56,171 nucleotides of DNA from the NCBI GenBank assembly GCA_949285075.1, contig CASDXF010000017.1:1-56171 (forward strand), given 5' to 3'. Source of the stretch: an uncultured Bacteroides sp. GTDB lineage: Bacteria; Bacteroidota; Bacteroidia; Bacteroidales; Bacteroidaceae. Position 1 is the first letter of the stretch. Each line of letters starts with the position of its first letter. Positions 8,697-17,656 of this stretch are shown here, one piece after another. Both the position numbers and the translations under genes were made by a program. The notes under the pieces were generated by a model. That model searched no databases. It worked only from the letters and a program-made list of their open reading frames with translations, and was not told the origin of the DNA.

Positions 8697-9716
8697 TCAG
8701 TGCAGAATCTTAAAGACCAGTTCACGGAGAATATCGCCGTCCGTCATGGTGGCATTTCGCACCCCCTTCGACTTCGCGTCGGCTCGCCTAATGTCTCCTA
8801 TAATCTGCATCGTTTTTACTCCGGTGAATTTCCTCATCGCATTCATGTAGTCACGGGCCAGCCACGGACTCCTCAGTCCTAAAGTCGCCGCTATTCCCTG
8901 TTCGGACCTGTCCGGAGCGTAGTAAGCCAACATCAGGTTGGCGTAAAAGCTGAACAGAATCGACAGCGTCATTTGAATGGGATTAGTCTTCGGATTCTCC
9001 TCGAAATATTTAATTATCCTGTTGGCCTTTAAAACGTCCTTTTCTATCAGAGCGTTTCTCAACTCAAAGTTATTGTAGTCCTTGCTGATGCCGATGTTTT
9101 TCTCAATTTGTTCGGGAGTAACCCGCTTTTGTCCTTCGGGCAATGTAATGATGAGCTTTTCCAGTTCACTCACCATCCTGCTCAAATCGGCTCCGATAAA
9201 GTCCGTGAGCATTTCCGTCGCTTTGTGCTCTATCTCTATTCCCTTACGCTTCATATAGGCCGTAATGAATGTGGGAAGCTGTGCGTCCCTTATTTTCTTT
9301 GACTCAAATAGTACACCGCTCTTCTCTATCTCCACCGCCAATTTCTTTCTGCGGTCTATCGTTCCGTGCTTATGGCAAAGCACCAATATCGTAGAGCGCA
9401 GCGGCTTTTGGACGTAATAAATTAACTCATCCATATTACGGACGGCTTGCGCTTCCTTGACCACGATTACTTGATGTTCGGCCATCATGGGATAGCGCTT
9501 GGCCGCGTTTATAATGGTTGCGACATCCGTATCAGCTCCATAGACTACAGTCAGATTAAACTCCTTCTCCGTTTCGCTCAACACATTATTTATAATATAG
9601 TCGGAAATCAAGTCAATGTAATACGCCTCTTCTCCCATCAAATAGTATACGGGGCGATATTGCTTGGCCCTTAGTTCCTTGAGAATATCATCGCATGTCA
9701 GTTCTTGTCTTGCCAT
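8697..9716 (-). CDS. holA: DNA polymerase III subunit delta
   Basis: A 339-residue HolA/delta protein, the clamp-loader subunit that opens the beta sliding clamp. The N-terminal AAA+-like fold is recognisable from YYLMGEEAYYIDLISDYI (residues 24-41) and VIVVKEAQAVRN. The middle has the delta signature DLSRMVSELEKL, and the C-terminal collar region (LILCHK..., SPWLARDYMNAMRKF) matches bacterial deltas. Length is typical. Only 22 bp separate it from the AMP nucleosidase stop, so the two are likely cotranscribed; the terminator at 8647-8680 ends the unit. Confidence 0.93.
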   Translation of the reverse strand: MARQELTCDDILKELRAKQYRPVYYLMGEEAYYIDLISDYIINNVLSETEKEFNLTVVYGADTDVATIINAAKRYPMMAEHQVIVVKEAQAVRNMDELIYYVQKPLRSTILVLCHKHGTIDRRKKLAVEIEKSGVLFESKKIRDAQLPTFITAYMKRKGIEIEHKATEMLTDFIGADLSRMVSELEKLIITLPEGQKRVTPEQIEKNIGISKDYNNFELRNALIEKDVLKANRIIKYFEENPKTNPIQMTLSILFSFYANLMLAYYAPDRSEQGIAATLGLRSPWLARDYMNAMRKFTGVKTMQIIGDIRRADAKSKGVRNATMTDGDILRELVFKILH

Positions 9717-9738
9717 TTACTTTTGGAATTATGAGGTT

Positions 9739-10515
9739 TCACCAATCGAATTTCAAGTGCTTCACGGTCTTTTTCTCGTCGATAATCATGCGGAGAGAGT
9801 CCACACCTATCTTGATGTGCTCTTCTGCGAAATTCTTCGTAACCAGAGTGTCGCTCTGTTCCGTCTTGACTCCCTCCGGAATCATCGGTTGGTCGGACAC
9901 CAACAGTAAGGCTCCCGTAGGAATGTGGTTAGCGAATCCGCAACTGAACAAGGTAGCGGTCTCCATATCCACCGCCATCGCCCTCGTTTTCTTCAGGTAC
10001 TCCTTGAAACTGTCATCGTGCTCCCAGATACGGCGGTTAGTTGTGTATACAGTTCCTGTCCAATAGTCACGCGCGTGGTCACGGATGGCGGAAGACACGG
10101 CGCGCTGCAACATAAATGCGGGGAGCGCCGGAACTTCAGGGGGGAAGTAATCATTAGACGTACCTTCTCCGCGAATTGCCGCAATTGGCAGTATCAGGTC
10201 ACCTAACTTGTTCTTCTTATCTATGCCTCCGCACTTGCCGAGGAACAAGCAGGCTTTAGGATGGATAGCTCCCAACAAGTCCATTATGATTGCCGCATTA
10301 GGGCTTCCCATTCCGAAATTAATCATAGTAATGCCTTCAGCGCTAGCGGAAATCATATTTGCATCTCTGCCAAGAATGGGAACTCCAAAACTTTCGGCAA
10401 AGATTTCGACATACTTATTGAAATTGGTCAACAGTATATATTCGTCGAACTGATTCAAATTGCGCCTCGTATAACGAGGAAGCCAATTTGCTACGATTTC
10501 TTCTTTCGTTTTCAT
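9739..10515 (-). CDS. amn: AMP nucleosidase
   Basis: A 258-residue nucleoside phosphorylase-fold enzyme that splits AMP into adenine and ribose 5-phosphate. The start is the ATG at 10515 (MKTKEEIVANWLPRYTRR); the frame stays open further upstream but runs through the promoter region. Motifs include INFGMGSPNAAIIMDLL, LFLGKCGGIDK (phosphate/ribose-binding glycines) and AVDMETATLFSCGF, the purine/ribose-binding MET motif of the family. It is the short form, without the extra N-terminal domain of E. coli Amn. A divergent HSDR_N gene begins 64 bp away. Confidence 0.9.
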   Translation of the reverse strand: MKTKEEIVANWLPRYTRRNLNQFDEYILLTNFNKYVEIFAESFGVPILGRDANMISASAEGITMINFGMGSPNAAIIMDLLGAIHPKACLFLGKCGGIDKKNKLGDLILPIAAIRGEGTSNDYFPPEVPALPAFMLQRAVSSAIRDHARDYWTGTVYTTNRRIWEHDDSFKEYLKKTRAMAVDMETATLFSCGFANHIPTGALLLVSDQPMIPEGVKTEQSDTLVTKNFAEEHIKIGVDSLRMIIDEKKTVKHLKFDW

Positions 10516-10526
10516 GATTAATCGAC

Positions 10527-10575
10527 TAACTTTGCGGATTCGATAATAAAAGCTGTTATTTAATTCACAAAAGTA
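10527..10575. promoter_or_regulatory. Divergent -7 boxes between amn and the HSDR_N gene
   Basis: Rightward TAACTTTG at 10527-10534 faces the HSDR_N gene (ATG at 10580). Leftward TACTTTTG at 10575-10568 faces amn (ATG at 10515). Good TTTG -33 partners are not obvious for either. The two predicted transcripts would overlap back to back. Confidence 0.45.
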
Positions 10576-10579
10576 GTAA

Positions 10580-11029
10580 ATGTTATCATTAAATCTGCCC
10601 GTATTCGACGCTAAAATAAACGTAAGGAATGGAAAAAACGTAATATTCGACACGATTCGCAGGCGTTACGTGGCCTTGACTCCAGAAGAGTGGGTACGTC
10701 AGCATTTCGTCCATTTCCTTATCGCATACAAGGGTTATCCCTCGTCACTCCTCGCCAACGAAGTTATGATTAAGCTAAACGGTATGAACAGGCGTTGCGA
10801 CACGGTGCTTTACCGGAGGGACTTGTCAGCAAGGATGATTGTAGAATATAAAGCGCCAGACGTAGAAATATCACAAACTGTTTTCGAACAAATCAGCCGA
10901 TATAATATCGCCTTGAAAGTAGATTATTTAATAGTCAGCAACGGACTGGAGCATTATTGCTGCCGAATGGATTACAGCCGACAAAGCTACAGCTTTCTTC
11001 ATGATATTCCAGACTATCAAGACCTATAG
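10580..11029 (+). CDS. HSDR_N-type nuclease-fold protein
   Basis: A 149-residue stand-alone domain of the type I restriction R-subunit N-terminus type (HSDR_N_2). A PD-(D/E)xK core is visible: Asp74 in RRCDTVLY and Glu89/Lys91 in IVEYKAPD, with a possible upstream acid at Glu61. There is no helicase domain and there are no hsdM or hsdS genes nearby, so it is not a restriction system here. Such single-domain proteins sit beside AMP nucleosidase and holA in many Bacteroidetes, which argues for a housekeeping role that is still unknown. It ends in TAG and is followed by a terminator. Confidence 0.85.
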   Translation: MLSLNLPVFDAKINVRNGKNVIFDTIRRRYVALTPEEWVRQHFVHFLIAYKGYPSSLLANEVMIKLNGMNRRCDTVLYRRDLSARMIVEYKAPDVEISQTVFEQISRYNIALKVDYLIVSNGLEHYCCRMDYSRQSYSFLHDIPDYQDL

Positions 11030-11031
11030 AT

Positions 11032-11077
11032 AAAAACGGGATTCCCGCATAAATAACGTATGCCGAATCCCGTTTTC
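11032..11077. terminator. Bidirectional terminator between convergent genes
   Basis: A perfect 12-bp stem, AAAACGGGATTC (11033-11044) with GAATCCCGTTTT (11065-11076), has A/T-rich flanks on both sides. It separates the HSDR_N gene (+) from the zinc-ribbon gene (-). Confidence 0.9.
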
Positions 11078-11099
11078 TTTATAAGGTGTTCTGCTTTTC

Positions 11100-11936
11100 C
11101 TATTCAGCGGAAGCCGATTTTCTCCTGATGGCTCTCTTAGTTGTTGTAGTTGCGGTTGGTTCGTTCTTCTGTTCTGTTTGTACTCCAGCCAGTTCCGGGT
11201 CTATCATGATGCGCCCGCAATATTCGCATACGATGATTTTCTTACGAGAACGGATATCCAGTTGTCTCTGAGGAGGAATCTTATTGAAGCAGCCTCCGCA
11301 GGCGTCACGCTGCACATAAACAATCCCCAATCCATTCCGGGAATTCTTGCGAATACGTTTGAACGACTGTAACAGACGAGGTTCTATTTTCGTTTCAAGT
11401 TCTTTAGCCTTGTCCCTTAGTTTCTCTTCTTCCTGTTTGGTTTCAGCGATAATTTCATCAAGCTCTCCTTTTTTCTGCTCCAAATCCTTTTTTCGTTCCT
11501 CAAGAATATTTTCATTCTTTACGATTTCAGCCTCTTTTTCTTCTCTGCTCGCTGTAAATTCTTTAATTCTCTTCTCGCAAAGTTCTATTTCTAAGGTCTG
11601 AAACTCAATCTCTTTAGTTAAAAAATCATACTCTCGATTATTGCGCACGTTTTCTTGCTGCATCTTATATTTTTCAACTGAAACCTTAGCCGTCTCTATT
11701 TCCACTTTCTTACCGGCGATAGAGCTCCTCAGTTCACTCACCTCAGCCTTAATCTTCTCGATACGGGTAGTCAATCCTGCGATTTCATCTTCCAAGTCTT
11801 CCACTTCCAACGGAAGCTCGCCTCTCAAGGTCTTGATTTCATCAATCTTGGACAACGTCGTTTGTAACTGGAACAGTGTTTTCAGCTTTTGTTCAACCGT
11901 CAGTTCAGTTGGGTCTTTTTTCGCTTCTCTTGCCAT
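11100..11936 (-). CDS. Coiled-coil protein with C4 zinc ribbon
   Basis: A 278-residue protein of the CT398/YqfO-associated type. Residues of about 15-190 are a long Lys/Glu-rich coiled coil. A C-terminal C4 zinc ribbon follows, with Cys213, Cys216, Cys237 and Cys240 (CGGC and CEYC). The tail is basic (KRAIRRKSASAE). The NIF3-family gene lies 5 bp upstream on the same strand. This pairing is conserved and suggests a shared but undefined role; nucleic-acid binding through the ribbon is an inference. Confidence 0.88.
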   Translation of the reverse strand: MAREAKKDPTELTVEQKLKTLFQLQTTLSKIDEIKTLRGELPLEVEDLEDEIAGLTTRIEKIKAEVSELRSSIAGKKVEIETAKVSVEKYKMQQENVRNNREYDFLTKEIEFQTLEIELCEKRIKEFTASREEKEAEIVKNENILEERKKDLEQKKGELDEIIAETKQEEEKLRDKAKELETKIEPRLLQSFKRIRKNSRNGLGIVYVQRDACGGCFNKIPPQRQLDIRSRKKIIVCEYCGRIMIDPELAGVQTEQKNEPTATTTTKRAIRRKSASAE

Positions 11937-11941
11937 TTTTT

Positions 11942-13036
11942 TTATAAGTATTTTATGGGATTCGTATTTATTTCGCTTAAACGGAGCGCAAAATTAGGGA
12001 ATAAATTCCGAATTATAGAATAAAAGATTTCTTTTGTATATTGCTCGCTTTCATAATGCCCTATTTCCACCATTAAAATCTCTCCTTCGTGGCCGAAATA
12101 GTCGTGATACTTAATTTCTCCTGTAATATATACGTCAGCTTTTGTCCGGATTGCCAACGGAAGAAGGAAGCCTCCTGCGCCGCCGCACAACGCAACAGTA
12201 CGTATCTGTCTACCCGTCAACTTATTATGACGTAAACAACCAACCTCAAAAGTATTCTTGATTCTGTTCAGGAATCCTAACTCATCTTCCGGCTCCTCTA
12301 ACTCTCCTATCAGCCCGGCTCCCGCCTGTATCCAATCATTCCGCAACGGATACAAGTCAAAGGCGGGTTCCTCGTACGGATGAGCCGCCAATAACGCCCT
12401 GACCGCTTCGGTTTGCCTAAATGTCGGAAGTATTGTCTCTATGCGTACCTCGCTCTCCACGTGCGTTTTACCCACGCTTCCGCAAAAAGGACGCGCACCT
12501 TCTTTTGCCCGGAAAGTCCCCTCTCCTTTTACATTGTAACTACATGAGTCATAACCGCCTATACATCCGCATCCGGCCTCAAACAGCGCTTTCCGAATGG
12601 AATCCGCCTGCGCTTCGGGAACGAACGTGACTAATTTCGTCAACGAGTTCACCTTCGGTTCAAGCGGGCGAAGTCGCTTTAAGCCAATCTTCTCCGCTAT
12701 TTTGTAGTTGACTCCCCCCTTAGCGTTGTCCAAGTTGGTGTGCGCCGCATAAATAACGATATCGTTCTTAATCGCTTTCAAGATACAACGCTCTACATAA
12801 TCTCTGCCAGTGATTGATTTATATCCCTTAAAGATAAGCGGATGATGTGAAATGACGAGATTACATCCTGAGGCTATCGCCTCGTCTATTACAGCTTCTG
12901 TGACGTCAAGACACAATAAAGCCCCTGTAGCTTCCACCTCTGTCAGTCCTACTTGCAGGCCGGCATTGTCAAATCCGTCTTGCAATGGCAGGGGCGCGAA
13001 TTGTTCAAGGGCGCTGACTATCTCTTTAATTTTCAT
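11942..13036 (-). CDS. NIF3/YqfO family metal-binding protein (GTP cyclohydrolase I type 2 homolog)
   Basis: A 364-residue NIF3-like protein counted from the ATG at 13036; eight upstream codons are open but begin inside the leader. The di-metal site is recognisable in VISHHPLIFKG (about residues 60-70), AAHTNLDNAKGG and the C-terminal EIGHYESE. The central insertion (about 120-230) is the PII-like/YqfO domain seen in the long form of the family. The family has been named GTP cyclohydrolase I type 2, but the real substrate is uncertain. It forms an operon with the zinc-ribbon gene. Confidence 0.9.
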   Translation of the reverse strand: MKIKEIVSALEQFAPLPLQDGFDNAGLQVGLTEVEATGALLCLDVTEAVIDEAIASGCNLVISHHPLIFKGYKSITGRDYVERCILKAIKNDIVIYAAHTNLDNAKGGVNYKIAEKIGLKRLRPLEPKVNSLTKLVTFVPEAQADSIRKALFEAGCGCIGGYDSCSYNVKGEGTFRAKEGARPFCGSVGKTHVESEVRIETILPTFRQTEAVRALLAAHPYEEPAFDLYPLRNDWIQAGAGLIGELEEPEDELGFLNRIKNTFEVGCLRHNKLTGRQIRTVALCGGAGGFLLPLAIRTKADVYITGEIKYHDYFGHEGEILMVEIGHYESEQYTKEIFYSIIRNLFPNFALRLSEINTNPIKYL

Positions 13037-13057
13037 TTTGTACAAAGAAAACTGGCA

Positions 13058-13065
13058 CAAAGATA
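13058..13065 (-). promoter_or_regulatory. -7 box of the NIF3/zinc-ribbon operon
   Basis: TATCTTTG read leftward, 21 bp before the ATG at 13036. No clear TTTG is found 19-22 bp further upstream. Confidence 0.5.
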
Positions 13066-13616
13066 GTAAAAAAAGAAGAACGGAAGGTTCATCTTATTAT
13101 TTTTTAGAAACTGTTTTGAATTTATCGTGAGATGGTATAAAGTCAAGAAAGAATAAATGAAAGACATATATACGTGTTGTACTTTGTTTGTAACTATGCT
13201 GATAATCAGAACCATGAAAAATTTGGAAAGGCAAATGTTCCCCCAATGATACAAGGATAGTTTTACCTATGAACAAGGAAAAAGGATGCGTTCAGTTACC
13301 TCAAAATCGGGTCAAAATGCCAATAGAAGCACATTACTCGGCTAAATACATTTTAACGGTCTGAATTGGCATTTGCTTTCCGTTTTATCCCTTTCTTGCA
13401 TGAAAGGAACGGACAAAAGTTAAGAAGTGTGGAAGGCATATTATCCCGTTGGTCTATTTTTATTCTTTCACTGAAGTGATTTAAACTTTTCTTTTCCTTA
13501 TCCATTCGCTTTTTGATATAAATCCACGTTTCGCAACGGAAAGATGAGGATATAATAAACAATTCTATTTGTACGCTGTTTGAGTACATTTCAATCGGAT
13601 ATATTATAAGTTTAAA
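13066..13616. other. Boundary region before the G+C-rich efflux locus
   Basis: No credible gene is present. A 78-residue leftward frame at 13353-13589 has no recognisable features. A perfect 10-bp inverted repeat, AAATGCCAAT (13315-13324) and ATTGGCATTT (13375-13384), flanks 50 bp. Base composition rises sharply from about 13620, so an insertion boundary may lie in this stretch. Confidence 0.4.
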
Positions 13617-14420
13617 TCACTTCACTCTATTCCTTAATCGGTACTCTTTTGGCGGAACGCCTACGTGCAGCTTGAAGAACTTGCGGAAGGTGAACTGTTC
13701 GGGGAAGTTCAGTTCCGCCGCAATCTCTTTGATGCTCATGCCGGATTGCTCCAACAGCAGTTTGGCATTGACTATGGTCATGTCTGCAATCCATTCGGAA
13801 GGGGTCTTGCCCGTCTTGTCCTTCACTATCCGGGTGAAGTGGCTGGACGAAAGGTTGGCTTCATTGGCATAGAAAGTGACGCTGCGTTCCGTCTTCACGT
13901 GCAGGTGAAGGGAATAAATGAACTTGTAGGCGATGGCCTCGTTCTTTTCCACCGGCTCCGGCTCCACGATGCAGTTTCGGTAATACAAATGGATGAACTC
14001 CAGCATGGTTTCCTGTTCGAGCAGGTGGATGATGCTTTGCACTAATTGTCGTTCCTCCTTGTTCTGTATGCCTTCCAGATATTCTTTTTTGCGGTCAATC
14101 ATGCTTTTCCTTTCTACAAAGAAACGCACATGGGCAGCGTCAAGCTGCTGGCAGGGATTGTTGCGCATCCGGAAGCTCAATATCATGTCGAACATGAGCT
14201 TGATGGCCTGATAGAACACTTCGGGGCTGTCATAGATGGCTATTTCATCGTAATCCTCGCTACGCGACAGTTCATAGATGGATATGATGGGCGACGAAAA
14301 GCAGAGCATGTCTTTCCTGATACGGTACAGTTGTCCGTTAATCAGCACCGCGCGGCTTCCTGCCGTACACAGCAACATGCCCACATTGGATTCAGTTCTG
14401 TAATTGTTTATGTCTTCCAT
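13617..14420 (-). CDS. AraC-family regulator of the efflux locus
   Basis: A 267-residue regulator counted from the ATG at 14420; upstream codons are open but lie in the promoter region. The N-terminal sensor domain (about 1-150) has no recognised ligand motif. The C-terminal AraC double HTH includes LSSSHFTRIVKDKTGKTPSE and the second HTH SIKEIAAELNFPEQFTFRKF, ending in PPKEYR. It is divergent from the tolC pseudogene. A TACTTTTG box (14433-14426) lies only 5 nt before the ATG. It probably controls the adjacent efflux genes, and it remains intact although part of the locus is decayed. Confidence 0.88.
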   Translation of the reverse strand: MEDINNYRTESNVGMLLCTAGSRAVLINGQLYRIRKDMLCFSSPIISIYELSRSEDYDEIAIYDSPEVFYQAIKLMFDMILSFRMRNNPCQQLDAAHVRFFVERKSMIDRKKEYLEGIQNKEERQLVQSIIHLLEQETMLEFIHLYYRNCIVEPEPVEKNEAIAYKFIYSLHLHVKTERSVTFYANEANLSSSHFTRIVKDKTGKTPSEWIADMTIVNAKLLLEQSGMSIKEIAAELNFPEQFTFRKFFKLHVGVPPKEYRLRNRVK

Positions 14421-14516
14421 GCTTGCAAAAGTAGGAAAAATCCTCTTTTTAAGCCAGCAAAATAGGCAAAAACTGCGTAAAAGTCGAATTTGCTCAATCG
14501 GCGCGGTATCTTGACA

Positions 14517-14548
14517 TTGATTCAGAGGTGCTGTCCGCTGTAACTTTG
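14517..14548 (+). promoter_or_regulatory. Promoter of the first efflux operon
   Basis: An ATTG element (16-19 of 14500) is followed by a 21-bp spacer and TAACTTTG (14541-14548), then a leader of about 48 nt to the ATG at 14603. The promoter therefore appears intact although tolC behind it is broken. Confidence 0.6.
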
Positions 14549-14602
14549 CAGCTGTAATCAAGACGGTTACAGACATAGTATCAACTTAAAAAGAAAAGCG
14601 AC

Positions 14603-15829
14603 ATGAAACAGAACCGATTTAGAACAATGTGGGTTGCGATGGGGATGTCACTCCTTTCGCTACCCGTCGGGGCGCAAGGGTTGAGTCTGGAAGAATGCCA
14701 ACGGCTAGCCTGGACGAACTACCCGCTCCTAAAGAAGTACAACCTGATTGAGCAGACCACCGACTACTCTATTAAAAACATCAATCGTGGTTATCTGCCT
14801 CAGTTATCATTCAACGGTCAGGCAAGTTATCAATCCGACGTGGCCAATCTTCCCGATGTGCTAAGCAATATGCTGGAGAGCAACGGCTATGACTACAAGG
14901 GATTGGGCAAAGACCAATACAAGCTGGCTCTCGACCTGAACCAAGTAATCTGGGACGGCGGCAACATGGAAGCCCAAAAGGAAGTAACAAAACTGGAAGG
15001 CAAGGTGCAGACCGCGCAAACCGACGTGGACATGTACGCCATCCGTGACCGGGTGAACGAGCTTTTCTTCGGCATCCTGCTCATCGAGGACAAGATGAAG
15101 CTGAACGAAGAACTGCAAACGCTCCTGCAAGACAACTGCCGCAAGCTCGAAAACCGCCTGGCGCATGGCACCGCCATGAAAGCGGATGTGGACGTGATGC
15201 AGGCCGAATACCTGAAAGCCAGGCAAGACATGACCGAGCTTGCCTCGATGAAGTCGAGCTACTAGCAGATGCTCGCCATCTTCACGGGCAAGGAGGCATC
15301 GGACATCACCGGTTTGCAGAAACCGGAGGCAGCCATGCTCGCCACACATGAGAACCAACGCCCCGAGCTGAGCCTGTTCGCGCAGGGGTATTACGGCTAT
15401 CCCGGATATGACATGTTCGGTGACATGTTCGACCACGACCTGTCGCTGAACGGCATTGTCGGTGTCAAGCTCTCATAGAACATAGGTAAGCTATACACAC
15501 ACAAGAACGACAAGCGCAAGCTGGACTTGGCACGCAGGCAGATAGAAACCGCGCAGGAAACCTTCCTGTTCAACAACAGTCTGGAATCCACGCAGGAGAT
15601 GCAGGCCATCCGCCAGTACCGGCAGATGATGGAGGAGGACATGGACATCATCGCCTTGCGCACCTCCGTCCGCCAAGCGGCGGAATCGAAACTGGAGCAC
15701 GGCGTGATAGACGTGAACGACCTGCTTCAAGAGATTACCCGCGAGAACCAGGCACGCATCGACCACTCCACGCACGAGGTGGAAATGCTGAAGAACATCT
15801 ACGAATTAAAGCATACAATAAACCAATAA
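14603..15829 (+). pseudogene. TolC-family outer-membrane efflux protein, broken by two amber codons
   Basis: The frame encodes a TolC-like channel (signal peptide ending VGAQG, then LSLEECQRLAWTNYPLLKKY). It is interrupted by TAG at 15263-15265 and TAG at 15476-15478, with the same frame continuing after each. Against the intact paralog at 30467-31732, the second amber sits exactly where that protein has Trp (LSW-N-GxLYT), a TGG-to-TAG change. About 25 residues between RPELSL and FAQG are also missing. There is no frameshift. The total span is 408 codons against 421 residues in the paralog. TAG serves as the ordinary stop elsewhere in the window, so reassignment is unlikely. Without suppression the channel would be lost. 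Confidence 0.88.
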
Positions 15830-15841
15830 AATGACAAGAAT

Positions 15842-16738
15842 ATGAAGACTTATCAATTTTTAACAGGAATCATGGCAGCTGCCCTATTGACGGCCTGCGG
15901 TAACAACAACGGCGACTACGACGCATCGGGCATCTTTGAAACGACGGAAGTGATTGTGTCGGTCAAGGCAAACGGCGAAATCATGCGTTTCGACATCGAG
16001 GAGGGGCAGGACGTGAAGCCCGACGTACCGGTGGGCTATATCGACACTTTGCAGCTTTCCCTGAAGAAGTGGCAGCTTCTTGCCACCCGTACCGCCACCG
16101 ACAGCCGCGTGCTGGACGAGAGCCGACAGCTTTCTTCCCTGCGGCAGCAGATAGCCAACCTCGAACGGGAACGCAAGCGTTACGAAGGACTGGTAAAGGA
16201 CGATGCCGCCACACAGAAACAACTGGACGACATCAACTACCAGATCGAGGTATTGGAAAAGCAGCTTGCCGCCACGCAGGAGCAAATCAGCAGCAGCAAC
16301 AGCAGCCTGTCCAACCAAAGTACGAGCATAGAAGCGCAACTGGCACAACTGGACGACCAGATAAGCAACTCCGTCATCACCAGCCCCATCGCCGGAACCA
16401 TCCTCACGAAGTACGCCGAGCCGGGCGAGTATGCCGCCCCGGGGCGTGCCTTGTTCAAGGTGTCGGACGTAGGCAACATGAAGCTGCGCACCTACATCAC
16501 CGCCGACCAGCTTACAGCATTGAAGATAGGACAGCCCGTGAAAGTTTATGCCGACCGGGGCAAGGACGAACGCAAGGAATATGATGGCATCGTGACGTGG
16601 ATTTCAGACAAGGCGGAGTTCACCCCTAAGACCATACAGACGCGCGACGAGCGTGCCAATCTGGTGTATGCCATCAAAGTGGACGTCAAGAACGACGGGC
16701 TAATCAAAAGAGGAATGTACGGAGAAGTAAAATTTTAA
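15842..16738 (+). CDS. HlyD-type periplasmic adaptor lipoprotein, efflux system 1
   Basis: A 298-residue membrane-fusion protein. The lipobox LLTAC near residues 15-19 makes it a lipoprotein. The order is a biotinyl-lipoyl half (DASGIFETTEVIVSVKANGE), a long coiled-coil hairpin (about 75-165, with Gln/Ser-rich loops), the second lipoyl half (SPIAGTILTKYAEPGEYA) and a beta-barrel (ADQLTALKIGQPVKVYAD). It corresponds to YbhG-type adaptors. It should connect ABC-2 permeases to a TolC channel, but the channel gene 13 bp upstream is broken, so it would need another TolC. Confidence 0.93.
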   Translation: MKTYQFLTGIMAAALLTACGNNNGDYDASGIFETTEVIVSVKANGEIMRFDIEEGQDVKPDVPVGYIDTLQLSLKKWQLLATRTATDSRVLDESRQLSSLRQQIANLERERKRYEGLVKDDAATQKQLDDINYQIEVLEKQLAATQEQISSSNSSLSNQSTSIEAQLAQLDDQISNSVITSPIAGTILTKYAEPGEYAAPGRALFKVSDVGNMKLRTYITADQLTALKIGQPVKVYADRGKDERKEYDGIVTWISDKAEFTPKTIQTRDERANLVYAIKVDVKNDGLIKRGMYGEVKF

Positions 16739-16742
16739 GGTT

Positions 16743-17656
16743 ATGGCAATCGTATCTGTAAGAAACCTGAAAAAAGGCTATGGGAAGGTGTCCGCACTGC
16801 GCGGGCTGACCTTCGACGTGCAGGAAGGGGAGATTTTCGGCATCATCGGCCCTGACGGAGCCGGGAAGACCACGCTGTTCCGCATCCTCACCACCCTGAT
16901 GATAGCCGACGGCGGCACGGCAACGGTGGACGGGCTGGACGTGGTGAGGGACTACAAGTCCATCCGCCGGCGCATCGGCTACATGCCGGGACGCTTCTCG
17001 CTCTATCCCGACCTCTCGGTGGAAGAGAACCTTGAGTTCTTCGCCACTACCTTCAACACCACCATTCAGGAGAACTATCACCTTGTGGAAGACATCTACC
17101 GCCAGATAGAGCCGTTCAAGCGGCGTAAGGCGGGCAAGCTCTCCGGCGGAATGAAGCAGAAGCTGGCACTGAGCTGTGCCCTTATCCACGCGCCGCGCGT
17201 GCTGTTCCTCGACGAGCCGACCACGGGCGTTGACCCCGTGTCGCGCAGGGAATTCTGGGAAATGCTGAAAAAGCTGAAACGGGAGCATGGCATCACCATC
17301 ATCGTGTCCACTCCTTATATGGACGAAGCGATGCAGTGCGACCGCATCGCACTGATACAGGACGGCGAGTTCCTGCGTATAGATACCCCTCTGGGCATCA
17401 TATCCGCCTACGAAGGCACGCTGTGGGCGGCGACAACATGCACCGGCTGCTGGACGAGCTGCGCGGCTTCCCCGACGTGGAGACCGCTTTCTCCTTCGGC
17501 GAGAGCTACCATGTCAATGTGAAAGAGGGCGCACGGACGCAGGACTTGGCAGACTACCTGACCGGCAAAGGGCACGCCCAAGTGAGCGTCACCCCCGTCG
17601 ATGCTACGATTGAGGATTGTTTCATGGCTTTAATGAGGACGGACAATGAAAGATAA
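16743..17656 (+). pseudogene. ABC transporter ATPase 1, frameshifted
   Basis: An ABC ATPase with intact Walker A (GPDGAGKT), signature (LSGGMKQ) and Walker B (VLFLDEPTTGVDP). Near 17422-17428 the frame breaks: after EGTLW the original frame gives junk ending at 17522, while the -1 frame continues sensibly as GGDNMHRLLDELRGF to the stop at 17656. The local sequence CTGTGGGCGGCGAC would be restored by one more G (TGGGGC), so a one-base loss in a G-run is the simplest explanation. The lost part is the C-terminal accessory domain, not the ATPase core, so partial activity is possible. The end overlaps the start of the next gene by 11 bp. Confidence 0.82.

Noticed and set aside
10580-11029. Type I restriction-modification system
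   Set aside because: Only the R-subunit N-terminal fold is present as a complete short protein. No methylase, specificity or helicase gene is nearby.
13315-13384. Terminal inverted repeats of a small insertion element
   Set aside because: The 10-bp repeats enclose only 50 bp with no transposase and no target duplication that I could see.
13353-13589. A 78-codon leftward frame before the AraC gene
   Set aside because: No domain, no promoter, and low-complexity Lys/Ser composition typical of chance frames in AT-rich DNA.
14603-15829. Genetic code with TAG as a sense codon
   Set aside because: TAG is the natural terminator of several intact genes here, including the HSDR_N gene, permease 1 of the same operon and tamB.
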